A stretch of DNA of 64,000 nucleotides from Streptomyces fulvoviolaceus. GTDB taxonomy: Bacteria; Actinomycetota; Actinomycetes; Streptomycetales; Streptomycetaceae. The stretch lies in NCBI RefSeq assembly GCF_000718165.1, contig NZ_JOEY01000002.1, forward strand, positions 62,001 through 126,000, in the 5' to 3' direction. The position numbers and the translations under genes were made by a program. The notes under the pieces were generated by a model. The model searched no databases. It had not been told where the DNA came from and worked only from the letters and a program-made list of their open reading frames with translations. Below are positions 1 through 8,548 of the stretch, in pieces. Within the stretch, counting starts at the first letter, position 1. Each line of letters starts with the position of its first letter.

Positions 1-1821
1 GAGGGTGTCAGCGGCAGTCTGGATCGCCGCCCAGCCATGCTCCGCCTGGAGGAGCGGGCCCTGGAAGGCAGAGCAAACCGCATCGTGGTCCCGAACGTGG
101 ACCGCGTAGGCCGTACGGCCCGCGCTGCCTTCAACTGGGCCTGGCGCATGCAGGACATCGGCATCCACTTCATCTCCGTCGAGGAGCGCATCGACACCAG
201 CACCGAGCTGGGCTGGACCATGTTCCAGCAGTACGTGTTCTTCTCCGAGACGGAGTGGAACCGCATCCGCCGGCGGACACTGGACGGCCGGAACAAGAAG
301 ATCGAGTACGGCGGATGGCCCGGTGGCCCAGCGCCGTACGGCTACCGGATCGAAGGCAAGGGCCGGAAGGGTTCCTTCCTCGTCGTCTGCGAGGGCGAGG
401 CCCGCGTCATCCTCAAGGCCGTGGCTCTGCTCGTCGACGACAAGAAGAGCTACGAGGACGTTGCAGAAGAGCTGAACCGGCTGGAGATGTACACCCGCAG
501 CGGCAAGCCGTGGACGGCCACCAACCTCTACCAGCGCATGCACTCGGAGACCTTCGATGGCTACACCACATACCGCAAGGCCAACCGCGGCCGCCGCAAG
601 AAGGCCACCAGGCTCCACGAGGACGGCACGCCAGTTCACGGCGAGCCCGTACGTATCGCCGTATCGCAGATCCTCACGTCCGACCGGGCCGAGGAGCTGA
701 AGGCGGTACTCAAGAAGCGGTCCATCAACAAGCCCCGTAAACCCGCAGCGATCTACCCCCTCAGCGGCCACATCGCCAGCGACTGCGGACAGGTCTACAT
801 CGGAGGAGGGCGGACGGGCCAGCGTGCCTATCGCTGCCAGGGCAACAACTCCGGCAAGTCGGGCTGCGGTTGCACGAACCTGGATGCGACCGAGATCGAG
901 AACGCTGTCTGGTCCAAGGTGACCGAACTCCTCGCAGACGAGGGCCGCCTGAGGGCTCTCGCGGACCGTGAGATCGTCTCCCTCCCCGGCGACCGGGACA
1001 AGTACCTGGAGCGCCAGGAGCGCCTGGCCGCAAGGATCGAGAAGCAAGAGAAGCTGATCGAGGACTCCGTACCCGAGTACATCAAGGCGGGCATGGAACC
1101 GGCCGTGGCCGCGGCCGCGGTCAGGAAGCTGCTGGAGGAACTCGAGAGCTGGAAGAAGCAGCTCGGAGAGGTACAGCACTGGTTGTCCGAGTACGAGCAG
1201 ACACGGGCCAGGGCGAACGCCATCGTCTCACTCGCCCACTCCTCCCAAGAGCGGCTGGCGAACCTGGATGCGGCCGACAAGGCCGGAATCTTCGACATGT
1301 TCCGCATCGCCGTTCTCCCCGAGAAGGGCCGCTTCGTCAAGCGGCCCGGGGCCCCCTGCACGGTCACTGCCTGGCACCACGAAACCGGCACGCTCGTGCC
1401 GCCGGAAGTCAGCGAGACACAGTGGAAGACAGCACGGGAAGTCATCGCTCAGTACCACGGACCCCGGCACTTCTCGATGACCGAACTGGACCTACGGCAG
1501 GCCCTGAACGGGATGCTGCACCGTCTCCGCCATGGGGCGGCATGGACCGAGATCGAATTCTGGGGTCACTCAGAGGCTATCCGCCAACGGCAGGGAGTCT
1601 GGTTCCGCAGCGGCGCATGGCAGGCCCTCATGGAATACCTGACCACCGACGAGCGGGGGACGGTGGCATACCGGCACCCGACGATTCCGCTTCTGCATGT
1701 GGTGAGTGAGATCCGTTCAGGTGTCGGCACCTTCCGCGAGGTGGCGATCGACGCGGAGAAGATCGCGAAGGCCGTGGTCGGGGTCGGCGCGGACCGGCTG
1801 TCCCGGCTCCCGCTGGCGTAG
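1..1821 (+). CDS. Large serine recombinase (site-specific integrase), 5' end outside window
   Basis: The frame is open from base 1, and residues before the first ATG (base 37) already fit the end of a resolvase catalytic domain (SGSLDRRPAM..., then VVPNVDRVGR), so the true start and the catalytic serine lie upstream. In order it shows the end of the resolvase fold, a recombinase domain (about bases 280-700, with GGWPGGPAPYGYRI), a cysteine zinc ribbon (about 760-880, DCGQVY...YRCQGN...GCGC) and a coiled coil (about 990-1270). This is the standard layout of phiC31/ICE-type large serine integrases, which join attP and attB. The last ~110 residues (about 1470-1640, ALNGMLHRLRHGAAWTEI...) resemble the N-terminal helix-turn-helix of IS5-type transposases, which is an unusual tail. 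The family is certain; the element it mobilises lies to the left. Confidence 0.9.
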   Translation, partial: EGVSGSLDRRPAMLRLEERALEGRANRIVVPNVDRVGRTARAAFNWAWRMQDIGIHFISVEERIDTSTELGWTMFQQYVFFSETEWNRIRRRTLDGRNKKIEYGGWPGGPAPYGYRIEGKGRKGSFLVVCEGEARVILKAVALLVDDKKSYEDVAEELNRLEMYTRSGKPWTATNLYQRMHSETFDGYTTYRKANRGRRKKATRLHEDGTPVHGEPVRIAVSQILTSDRAEELKAVLKKRSINKPRKPAAIYPLSGHIASDCGQVYIGGGRTGQRAYRCQGNNSGKSGCGCTNLDATEIENAVWSKVTELLADEGRLRALADREIVSLPGDRDKYLERQERLAARIEKQEKLIEDSVPEYIKAGMEPAVAAAAVRKLLEELESWKKQLGEVQHWLSEYEQTRARANAIVSLAHSSQERLANLDAADKAGIFDMFRIAVLPEKGRFVKRPGAPCTVTAWHHETGTLVPPEVSETQWKTAREVIAQYHGPRHFSMTELDLRQALNGMLHRLRHGAAWTEIEFWGHSEAIRQRQGVWFRSGAWQALMEYLTTDERGTVAYRHPTIPLLHVVSEIRSGVGTFREVAIDAEKIAKAVVGVGADRLSRLPLA

Positions 1822-1985
1822 AAAACCTCAACTCTCTTATGTACGCCTCCTGTTACGCATGTGTCAGATGTGACAGGAGCGTTGTCGTGCGCCGTCGTAC
1901 GGGGCCAGAATGTGAATCCTGCTCATCTTTTCGGCTCACCTTTCTGGTCACCTTTCTGGCTCCACCGAACCTCTCGCTCTACGAC
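1822..1985. other. Recombinase-amine oxidase spacer with 12-bp tandem repeat
   Basis: This non-coding gap contains two adjacent identical copies of TCACCTTTCTGG (1936-1947 and 1948-1959). The gap is less GC-rich than its surroundings. It could hold the promoter of the downstream oxidase gene or part of an attachment site next to the integrase; no att core can be identified without the other junction. Confidence 0.4.
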
Positions 1986-1990
1986 GGAGG
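1986..1990 (+). promoter_or_regulatory. Ribosome binding site deciding the GTG start
   Basis: GGAGG lies one base from an ATG at 1991 but six bases from an in-frame GTG at 1997. The spacing favours GTG 1997 as the start of the amine oxidase. Confidence 0.6.
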
Positions 1991-1996
1991 ATGCAC

Positions 1997-3502
1997 GTGG
2001 CACGCGAAAGACAGCTCCCCCAGCCCTCTCGGCTCTCCCGGCGCTCCCTGATCGGCGGTGCCGCCGCGGCGGCCGGCGCGGTCACCCTCACCGGCACCGC
2101 GGCCTCTCCCGCCGCCGCGGCCACCCGCGAGGTGGACGTGGCGATCGTCGGCGGTGGCCTCGCCGGCCTCACCGCGGCCCGCGACCTGGTGGCAGGCGGC
2201 AAGACGGTGGCCGTCCTGGAGGCCCGCGACCGCGTCGGCGGCCGGGTGGTCAACCTCTCCCTCGCGAACGGCGGTGTCACCGAGGGCGGCGGCGAGTTCA
2301 TCGGCCCCACCCAGGACCGCATCAAGGCCCTCGCCGACTCCCTCGGCGTCGCGACCTTCGCCACCTACAACACCGGCAACAACCTCCTCTACAAGGACGG
2401 CACGAAGACCCCGTACGCCACCGACGGCCTCCTCGGTTCGGTCCCGCCCATCGACGCGGCCGGCCTCGCCAACGCGGCGATCGTGCAGGCCACGCTCGAC
2501 GACCTGGCGAAGCAGGTGCCGGTCGCCGCGCCCTGGACCGCGGCGAAGGCCGACGAGTGGGACCGGCAGACCTTCGAGACCTGGCTGCGCGCCAACGCCG
2601 TCATCCCGTCGGCCAAGTTCCTCTTCGACGTGGCCTGTACGTCGATCTTCTCGGCCGAGCCCCGCGAACTCTCCTTCCTGTTCGTGCTCTTCTACATCGC
2701 CGCCGCCGGCAACGAGTCCAACGTCGGCACCCTGGAACGCCTCACCGAGACCGCGAACGGCGCGCAGGAACTCCGTTTCGTGGGCGGCTCCCAGCTGGTG
2801 CCGATCAAGCTGGCGGCGACGCTGGGCGACCGGGTGGTGCTCAACGCGCCCGTGCGCACGATCGCCAAGTCCGGCAGCAAGTACGTCGTGACGGCGGACG
2901 GCATCACCGTCACCGCGAAGAAGGTCGTCGTCGCCGTACCTCCGCCGATCGCGGCCCGCATCACGTACTCGCCGCTCCTCCCCGCCTCCCGCGACCAGCT
3001 CACCCAACGCCTCCCGATGGCCTCGGTCGGCAAGGCGATCGCGATCTACGACACCCCCTTCTGGCGTGCCGACGGCCTCAACGGCCAGGTCGTCAGCGAC
3101 ACCGGCGTGGTCAGCTCCACCTTCGACAACTCCCCGCCCGACGCCTCCTACGGCGCGCTGATGGGCTTCATCGAGGCCGACGAGGCCCGGGCCTACGACG
3201 CGGCGAGCGAGGCGGAGGTCAAGGCGGCCGTACTGAAGGACTACGTGACGTACTTCGGCGCGAAGGCCGGCTCGCCGACCTCGTTCGTCCTGCAGCGGTG
3301 GAACAACGAGGCGTACACGCGGGGTGGGCCGGTCTCCATCGCGGCGCCCGGTGTGCTGACGCAGTACGGGCCTGCTCTGCGCACGCCTGTTGGCGGTATT
3401 CACTGGGCGGGGACTGAGACTTCCGTCCACTGGATGGGGTTCATGGACGGGGCTGTGCGGTCGGGGGAGCGGGTGGCCTCGGAGGTGTTGGCGGTGCTGT
3501 GA
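1997..3502 (+). CDS. Tat-exported flavin monoamine oxidase (FAD-dependent)
   Basis: A flavin amine oxidase of about 501 residues. The N-terminus has a twin-arginine signal (SRRSLIGG, then an Ala-rich hydrophobic stretch ending in AAAA), so it should be exported folded with FAD bound. The Rossmann fingerprint VDVAIVGGGLAGLTAAR and the following EARDRVGGRV are the FAD-binding motifs of the monoamine/polyamine/L-amino-acid oxidase family. The C-terminus GGIHWAGTETSVHWMGFMDGAVRSG is the second FAD-contacting motif typical of this family. Expected reaction: oxidative deamination of an amine, giving aldehyde, ammonia and H2O2; the substrate cannot be told. It stands alone, downstream of the integrase and convergent with the conflict-type operon. 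Confidence 0.88.
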   Translation: MARERQLPQPSRLSRRSLIGGAAAAAGAVTLTGTAASPAAAATREVDVAIVGGGLAGLTAARDLVAGGKTVAVLEARDRVGGRVVNLSLANGGVTEGGGEFIGPTQDRIKALADSLGVATFATYNTGNNLLYKDGTKTPYATDGLLGSVPPIDAAGLANAAIVQATLDDLAKQVPVAAPWTAAKADEWDRQTFETWLRANAVIPSAKFLFDVACTSIFSAEPRELSFLFVLFYIAAAGNESNVGTLERLTETANGAQELRFVGGSQLVPIKLAATLGDRVVLNAPVRTIAKSGSKYVVTADGITVTAKKVVVAVPPPIAARITYSPLLPASRDQLTQRLPMASVGKAIAIYDTPFWRADGLNGQVVSDTGVVSSTFDNSPPDASYGALMGFIEADEARAYDAASEAEVKAAVLKDYVTYFGAKAGSPTSFVLQRWNNEAYTRGGPVSIAAPGVLTQYGPALRTPVGGIHWAGTETSVHWMGFMDGAVRSGERVASEVLAVL

Positions 3503-3539
3503 CGTGGCCTGAGGCCCGGGTTCCGGTGGGACCTGGGCC

Positions 3540-6500
3540 TCAGCCAGAGGTCGTCCAGCCCGGGGGCAGTGTCGCGGGCGGCCCCGGAACGTCTTCAGGA
3601 CGGAATTCGACGGGAGCGGGAGCGGCAGGCAGGACGCGGTGGTGGCGCCTGACCATGTGCATCTCCATCTGGTCGAGGAGACGGCGGACGACGCGGGCAT
3701 CGCCGGAGCCGGACGGGTCGACGAGGCGGGCGGCGTCCAGCCAGGCGGCGGCGCGGGCCGGGACACCGGGAGCGAGGGTGTAGTTCCGCTTGGCGGCCGT
3801 ACGTCGGAGGATCTCCACCAGGTCCGCGGTGTCGTAGGGCGGGAAGCGGACGTGGGTGCCGAAGCGGGAGGACAGCCCGGGGTTGGCGGCCACGAAGGCG
3901 TCCATCTGCTGCGGATCACCGGCGACGATCACGCACAGGCGGTCCCGCTGGTTCTCCATCTCGCGCATCAGGGTGTCGATCGCCTCGGCCCCGAAGCCGC
4001 CGTCGCCTCCCATGGGCTCACCCAGGCTGTGGGCCTCGTCGATGTACAACACGCCGTCCAGAGCGGCCTGCACGGCCTGCCTCACCAGCGGCGCGGTCTG
4101 GCCGGCGTGGGGAGCCACCAGGTTGGCAGGGGTCACCTCCACGCAGTGCCCCCTACGGAGAATTCCGCGATTGTTGAGCAGCCTCCCGACGAATCGGGCC
4201 AGCGGGCTCTTGCCCGTTCCGGGCAGCCCCGTGAACAGCAGATGCGGTGGGGGACCCTCGTTCAGGGCCCGGTCCTCGCGCAGACGTCCTTCCAGATCCT
4301 CCAGGACCGCCCGGAACCGGCCCAGCCCTGTGTAGTCGTCGACTTCGGCGAGCAGCACGGACGGGGCGGGCGTGGGGCGGGGCAGATAAGCACGGTAGTA
4401 CTCCGGGATGTCGTCGACGGTTACCAGCGCACCGACGTCCCCTCCCACCCGGCTCGCCCACCGGCTGACAACGGCATCGGCGAGGGCGCGCATGTCATGG
4501 GCGTTGGCGAAGTCCTCGTTCCTCGTCCGGTGCATTTCCGCGACGATCTGCCGCAGCCGGTCCACGGCCTCCTCGGCAAGCCGCAGCCGATAATCCTCGA
4601 TACACCCTTCCAGGATCGTCATCAGGGTGTCCGGGTCGAGATCGGGGAAGTCGATGAAGTCCTGCACCGGGAACCTGCTCACGAGCCCGGAGTTGGCCTC
4701 CAGGAACTCCCGCCTCTTCTTCGGAGATCCGGCGATGATCACGACCAGCCGCCCCCGGTCGTCCTCCATTCGTTCGAGCAGCGTGTGGATCGCCTCGCCG
4801 CCACCCCCCCCAAGCTGGTCGGCGAGTTCGTATGCGTCGTCGATGAACAGAACCCCGTCCAGGGCACTGTCGACCAGGCGGTTGGTCAACGCGGCGGTCT
4901 GGCCGGCGTATTCGCCCACGACATCGCTCATCCGCGCTTCGACGAGGTGCCCGCGGCTGAGCAGGCCCAGGTCACGGCAGGTCTCGCCGACCATCCGTGC
5001 CGCGGTGGTCTTCCCGGTGCCGGGGTTGCCGGTGAACACCAGGGCCCTGAGTTCCTCGGCCACCTCGGTATCGGTCCGCAAGTGCTCCAGGAACCGCTTG
5101 ACCCCTTCGAGCCCCGGCATGGAGTCCAGCCGATCCGAGAGACCACGCCGCTCGGCTGTCTCGCGCGGCGCAGCCAGACCCCCCAGTTCGTCCAGAAACT
5201 GACGGGCCGTAGGACGACGGCCCGGGTCCACGTCAAGGCACCGCGCGATCAGCGTACGGAGGCCGCCCAACTCGTCCAGCAATCCCGACAGGTCGCGTTG
5301 ATGGGGCGCGAAGACACCGCCACGCGTGGCCTCACGCAGAAGAATCGCCCCCAGCCCGTACATGTCGAACGAGGGATCCAACGCCTCGTCCTGCGCATAC
5401 CCCTCGGGCGGAAAATACCCGGTCGCGCGTTCCCGGTACTGCGGATAGGCATGGGGCCGCCCGTCGAACTGGGCGTAGACCCAGCTGATGAGCACCACCG
5501 TGTCGGGCACGACGAGCACAGCGTGAGGCGAGAGGTTGCCGTGGACGACACCAGCCGTATGCGCCCGGTCGAGAGCTTCGGCAAGTCTGCGGGCCAGCTG
5601 GGACAGGGAGTGGAAATCGTCGGCGGGCCCGTTGCTCGACCAGGGAACGTCGACCAGGTTGTGCGCCGCACGGCTCGAGATCGAGGTGACGTAGCCCATC
5701 GCCAGCCAGGTCGGTGAGACCTCCCCGTCGACGGCGAGAAGCGGCGGCGCGTACTGGCCGGCCATACGGCGCAGCGCCTCCGCCTCCACCCGCAGCAGCT
5801 CCTGGACCACCTCGGGTTCCAGGTCTGTGCCGTTCGGCCGTGTCTTCACCACGGCCCGGTTGCCGTCGGCATCGACGCCGAGGTGCACGTCGGAGAAGTC
5901 CGCGATGGTGATGAGCCCCGTCAGCCGGTACGGATCAGGCGCACCGTGAACGTCGGCGGCGGCCGACGACGTAACCCGCCCGATGGGCGCCGCCAGCCCC
6001 GCCCGCACAAGCGCCTCCTCCCGCAGCCGCGCCCAAGGAATCCCGTCGGCAGCCAGCCCCTCGCCGCCACCGGAGTCGGGAAGCAGCCCCGAAACCCGCC
6101 CGCCCACACCACCCCCACGTTCCACGAAGCCGGACACCTCGCGGAGGATCTGGTCCACCTCGTGCGCCCGCAGCGACTCCAGCAGAACCGCCCGCACCCC
6201 GGGCAGGAAGTCGTGCGGGACGTCCGCCGGCGCGGTGGAGCCGTCACCCATCACCGGGGTGATGAGGCCGCTGAACATGACCTCGGCCAGCACGGTGGGC
6301 GGAGTCCCCGGCAGCATGGCCGCCTGCACGACCCGCATGATGGCCACGGTCAGCGGCACGGCGGACAGACAGGCCAGCAGCCTGAACGCCTCCGGTGTGG
6401 CGGTGGCGTGGAAGTCCTGGAGGCGCCGGGTCGGCGACCTGTCGTCGGCGACGGCCCGCGGCGGCCCGGGGTCGGCGGCGAGGAGCGTGACGGCGGCATC

Positions 6501-7547
6501 GGCGACCGGTGTTCCTACTCCGCCCAGCAACTCGGCCCAGGGCCTGAGCCACTCCGGGCTCAGCTCCAGCACGGGGACGGGGATGCTGCCCTCGGGCAGT
6601 TCACGCTTGCCGCGCCGGCGTCCGCTGTACACCAGATCCGTGTTGGCGGCCGAGAGAGGCGCACGACGCAGTCGGGCTGGGACGGCCGGAAGCGCGGTAC
6701 GGCGCCAAAGGCGTTCCGGCAGCGCCTGGAGCACGACGAGAGGACCGGCCGCCGCCCACTGCCGCATCGCCTCCCGGACGGAGGGGTCCTGCCAGCCGGG
6801 CGCCACCCCGTCGGTGAGGACGAGCACCAGCCGACGGCCTGACGGGTCGTGGATCTCGGACGCGCTCCGTATCCGGTCCGGGCTCGGGGCAGGATGCGCG
6901 CTCAACCCCGCCGACCCGTCAGCCCGACTGTGCAGATAGCGCAGCCGTACGTCGCGGAAGGCCCCCAACTGGATGAGCAGACGGTGCACTTCACGGACCA
7001 GGGGCGTCCAGAGCAGCAGGCCGGTCGGGTGACCGTCGACCACCAGGACGGCGTCGAGCCAGCGTTCGGCCGCCGGTCGCAGGACGGGCAGCAGGGCACC
7101 CTTGCGGTGCGGGACGGACCGCTGGGCCATGGATTCGAGGGTGGCTTCCTCGTCGAACTCGCCGGCCTGCCGCGAAGGAACCCGGCGCTTGAGCGGCCGT
7201 AGGGCGCGCAGCAGCTCCAGTTGGCGGGGCAGGAGCGGATCGGCGGCCAGCCGTACGGGGCTGGCGGACAGCGGGGAGGAGCCCGAACTCCGGGTCGCCG
7301 CCGGGGCGTAGACGGGGACCGTCGGCGGAGCATCCGGCGGTGGCGCCTGCTCGCCCGGGAGCACCGGGATGGTGTCACCTGTCCTCTCGGCCGGTACCTG
7401 CGGGGACTCGGCCTCCCGTACGTCTTCGGCAGCCGGGGTGGGGGCGGCGGGAAGTCGGGTCGCGAGCCAGAGGATCTCGGCGATCTCCCTCGGCGTGGGG
7501 TCCAGCCCGAGCCCTGAGAGGACGGACCGGAACGGCTCCACGCTCAT
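3540..7547 (-). CDS. vWA-like/SAV_2336-type N-terminus + pseudokinase + two CbxX-type AAA+ domains
   Basis: A 1335-residue multidomain protein, last gene of a four-gene operon (its ATG overlaps the MoxR stop by 4 bp). Residues ~1-40 form a small helical domain; ~130-330 look von Willebrand A-like with a degenerate MIDAS (AVLVVDGHPTG near 166, LVLVLTDGVAPGW near 240), resembling the N-terminal region of SAV_2336-type proteins. Residues ~530-800 are kinase-like, but the catalytic loop reads HGNLSPHAV in place of HRDLKPxN and no DFG is seen, so it is probably a pseudokinase. Two CbxX/CfqX AAA+ modules follow: Walker A GNPGTGKTT (~840) with FIDDAYEL, and GLPGTGKSP (~1110) with YIDEAHSL. No signal peptide. 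I infer it is the large NTPase/regulatory scaffold of a conflict system. Confidence 0.8.
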   Translation of the reverse strand: MSVEPFRSVLSGLGLDPTPREIAEILWLATRLPAAPTPAAEDVREAESPQVPAERTGDTIPVLPGEQAPPPDAPPTVPVYAPAATRSSGSSPLSASPVRLAADPLLPRQLELLRALRPLKRRVPSRQAGEFDEEATLESMAQRSVPHRKGALLPVLRPAAERWLDAVLVVDGHPTGLLLWTPLVREVHRLLIQLGAFRDVRLRYLHSRADGSAGLSAHPAPSPDRIRSASEIHDPSGRRLVLVLTDGVAPGWQDPSVREAMRQWAAAGPLVVLQALPERLWRRTALPAVPARLRRAPLSAANTDLVYSGRRRGKRELPEGSIPVPVLELSPEWLRPWAELLGGVGTPVADAAVTLLAADPGPPRAVADDRSPTRRLQDFHATATPEAFRLLACLSAVPLTVAIMRVVQAAMLPGTPPTVLAEVMFSGLITPVMGDGSTAPADVPHDFLPGVRAVLLESLRAHEVDQILREVSGFVERGGGVGGRVSGLLPDSGGGEGLAADGIPWARLREEALVRAGLAAPIGRVTSSAAADVHGAPDPYRLTGLITIADFSDVHLGVDADGNRAVVKTRPNGTDLEPEVVQELLRVEAEALRRMAGQYAPPLLAVDGEVSPTWLAMGYVTSISSRAAHNLVDVPWSSNGPADDFHSLSQLARRLAEALDRAHTAGVVHGNLSPHAVLVVPDTVVLISWVYAQFDGRPHAYPQYRERATGYFPPEGYAQDEALDPSFDMYGLGAILLREATRGGVFAPHQRDLSGLLDELGGLRTLIARCLDVDPGRRPTARQFLDELGGLAAPRETAERRGLSDRLDSMPGLEGVKRFLEHLRTDTEVAEELRALVFTGNPGTGKTTAARMVGETCRDLGLLSRGHLVEARMSDVVGEYAGQTAALTNRLVDSALDGVLFIDDAYELADQLGGGGGEAIHTLLERMEDDRGRLVVIIAGSPKKRREFLEANSGLVSRFPVQDFIDFPDLDPDTLMTILEGCIEDYRLRLAEEAVDRLRQIVAEMHRTRNEDFANAHDMRALADAVVSRWASRVGGDVGALVTVDDIPEYYRAYLPRPTPAPSVLLAEVDDYTGLGRFRAVLEDLEGRLREDRALNEGPPPHLLFTGLPGTGKSPLARFVGRLLNNRGILRRGHCVEVTPANLVAPHAGQTAPLVRQAVQAALDGVLYIDEAHSLGEPMGGDGGFGAEAIDTLMREMENQRDRLCVIVAGDPQQMDAFVAANPGLSSRFGTHVRFPPYDTADLVEILRRTAAKRNYTLAPGVPARAAAWLDAARLVDPSGSGDARVVRRLLDQMEMHMVRRHHRVLPAAPAPVEFRPEDVPGPPATLPPGWTTSG

Positions 7548-8533
7548 CGGCGGTCCTGGTTGAGATATTGCAGGACGAGCTCGGCGATGTGGCCACGGTC
7601 GGCGGGTGCCTCGCCGGCCGCGTGCCGGGCCAGATAGACGGCCTGCAGAAGCTGGTCGGTGGCCAACTCCCCCTTGCTGCGCCGCTCCAGGAAGAGGTCG
7701 ATGAGCTTCTCCGCGTGTGGAGCCGTCTCGCCCAGGTGGGCATGGACGATGGCCCGCAGCCGGTCGGGGCTGGGCGCCGGAAGGTGCAGGCGCACACAGC
7801 GGCGCAGGAAGGCGGGCGGGAAGTCACGCTCACCGTTGCTGGTGAGCACCACGAACGGGAAGGCCCTGCAGCGCACTCGACCGGCGGTGACCGCCACCCG
7901 GTCGCCGTCGTCCGCGGGGCGCACCTCCGCGTCGGCGAGTGTGTCGGCGACCCGCGACAGCTCGGGGATCTCGAAGATGCCCTCCTCGAACACGTCCAGC
8001 AGGTCGTTGGGGAGATCGATGTCGCTCTTGTCGATCTCGTCCACGAGCAGGACGCGGGGCAGGGAGTAGGGCGCCATGGCGGTGCCGAGCGGCCCCAGCC
8101 TGAAGTACCGGCCGACGTCGACGGGGGTGGCCGGGGACGCGCTGTCGACTTCCTCGAGGCGGCCGATGGCGTCGTAGCGGTAGAGGCCGTCCTTGAGGGT
8201 GCTGCGGCTGGTGATCGGCCACCGCAGGACCGAGCCGAGCCGCAGTTCGTGGGCCACCGCGTAGGCCAGGCTGGACTTCCCCACTCCGGGATCGCCGGTG
8301 ACGAGCAGCGGACGCCGCAGGTACAGGGCGGTGTTGACCATCTCCACCGCGTGCCGGTCGGCCTGGTAGGCGGCGGCCCGCAGGGGCCAGCGGGCGGAGA
8401 GGCCGTAGTCGTGGTCCCGGTCGAAAGGGGTCGGCTCGTCCGTGTAGAAGACCCGCCAGGGCGGCGGCTCGGGCAGATCCGCGATGCCGTCGTGGGGGTC
8501 GCCGGTACCGCGGTAGATCAGCCAGTCACTCAT
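7544..8533 (-). CDS. MoxR-family AAA+ ATPase
   Basis: A 329-residue AAA+ ATPase with Walker A GDPGVGKSS, Walker B LLVDEIDKSDIDLPNDLL, and sensor-1-type VVLTSNGERDFPPAFLRRC, which is the MoxR signature. Third gene of the operon: 15 bp after the trypsin/VMAP gene, and overlapping the next gene by 4 bp. In vWA-MoxR-associated conflict systems this ATPase is the chaperone-like NTP switch that works with a vWA partner; here the vWA-like region is at the N-terminus of the next gene. The conserved N-terminal segment with the WRVFY and DRDHDYGLSARWPLR-type motif looks specific to this MoxR subgroup. Confidence 0.9.
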   Translation of the reverse strand: MSDWLIYRGTGDPHDGIADLPEPPPWRVFYTDEPTPFDRDHDYGLSARWPLRAAAYQADRHAVEMVNTALYLRRPLLVTGDPGVGKSSLAYAVAHELRLGSVLRWPITSRSTLKDGLYRYDAIGRLEEVDSASPATPVDVGRYFRLGPLGTAMAPYSLPRVLLVDEIDKSDIDLPNDLLDVFEEGIFEIPELSRVADTLADAEVRPADDGDRVAVTAGRVRCRAFPFVVLTSNGERDFPPAFLRRCVRLHLPAPSPDRLRAIVHAHLGETAPHAEKLIDLFLERRSKGELATDQLLQAVYLARHAAGEAPADRGHIAELVLQYLNQDRR

Positions 8534-8548
8534 CGGGCGTTCCTCTTC

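Noticed and set aside
1..1990. Prophage or ICE body in this window
   Set aside because: Apart from the recombinase there are no phage structural, replication or transfer genes to the right; the element, if any, lies to the left.
1979..3919. Long minus-strand open frame (~646 codons) opposite the amine oxidase
   Set aside because: It is the GC-rich shadow of the oxidase and of the neighbouring gene; no domain, biased Arg/Pro/Gly composition, no Shine-Dalgarno.
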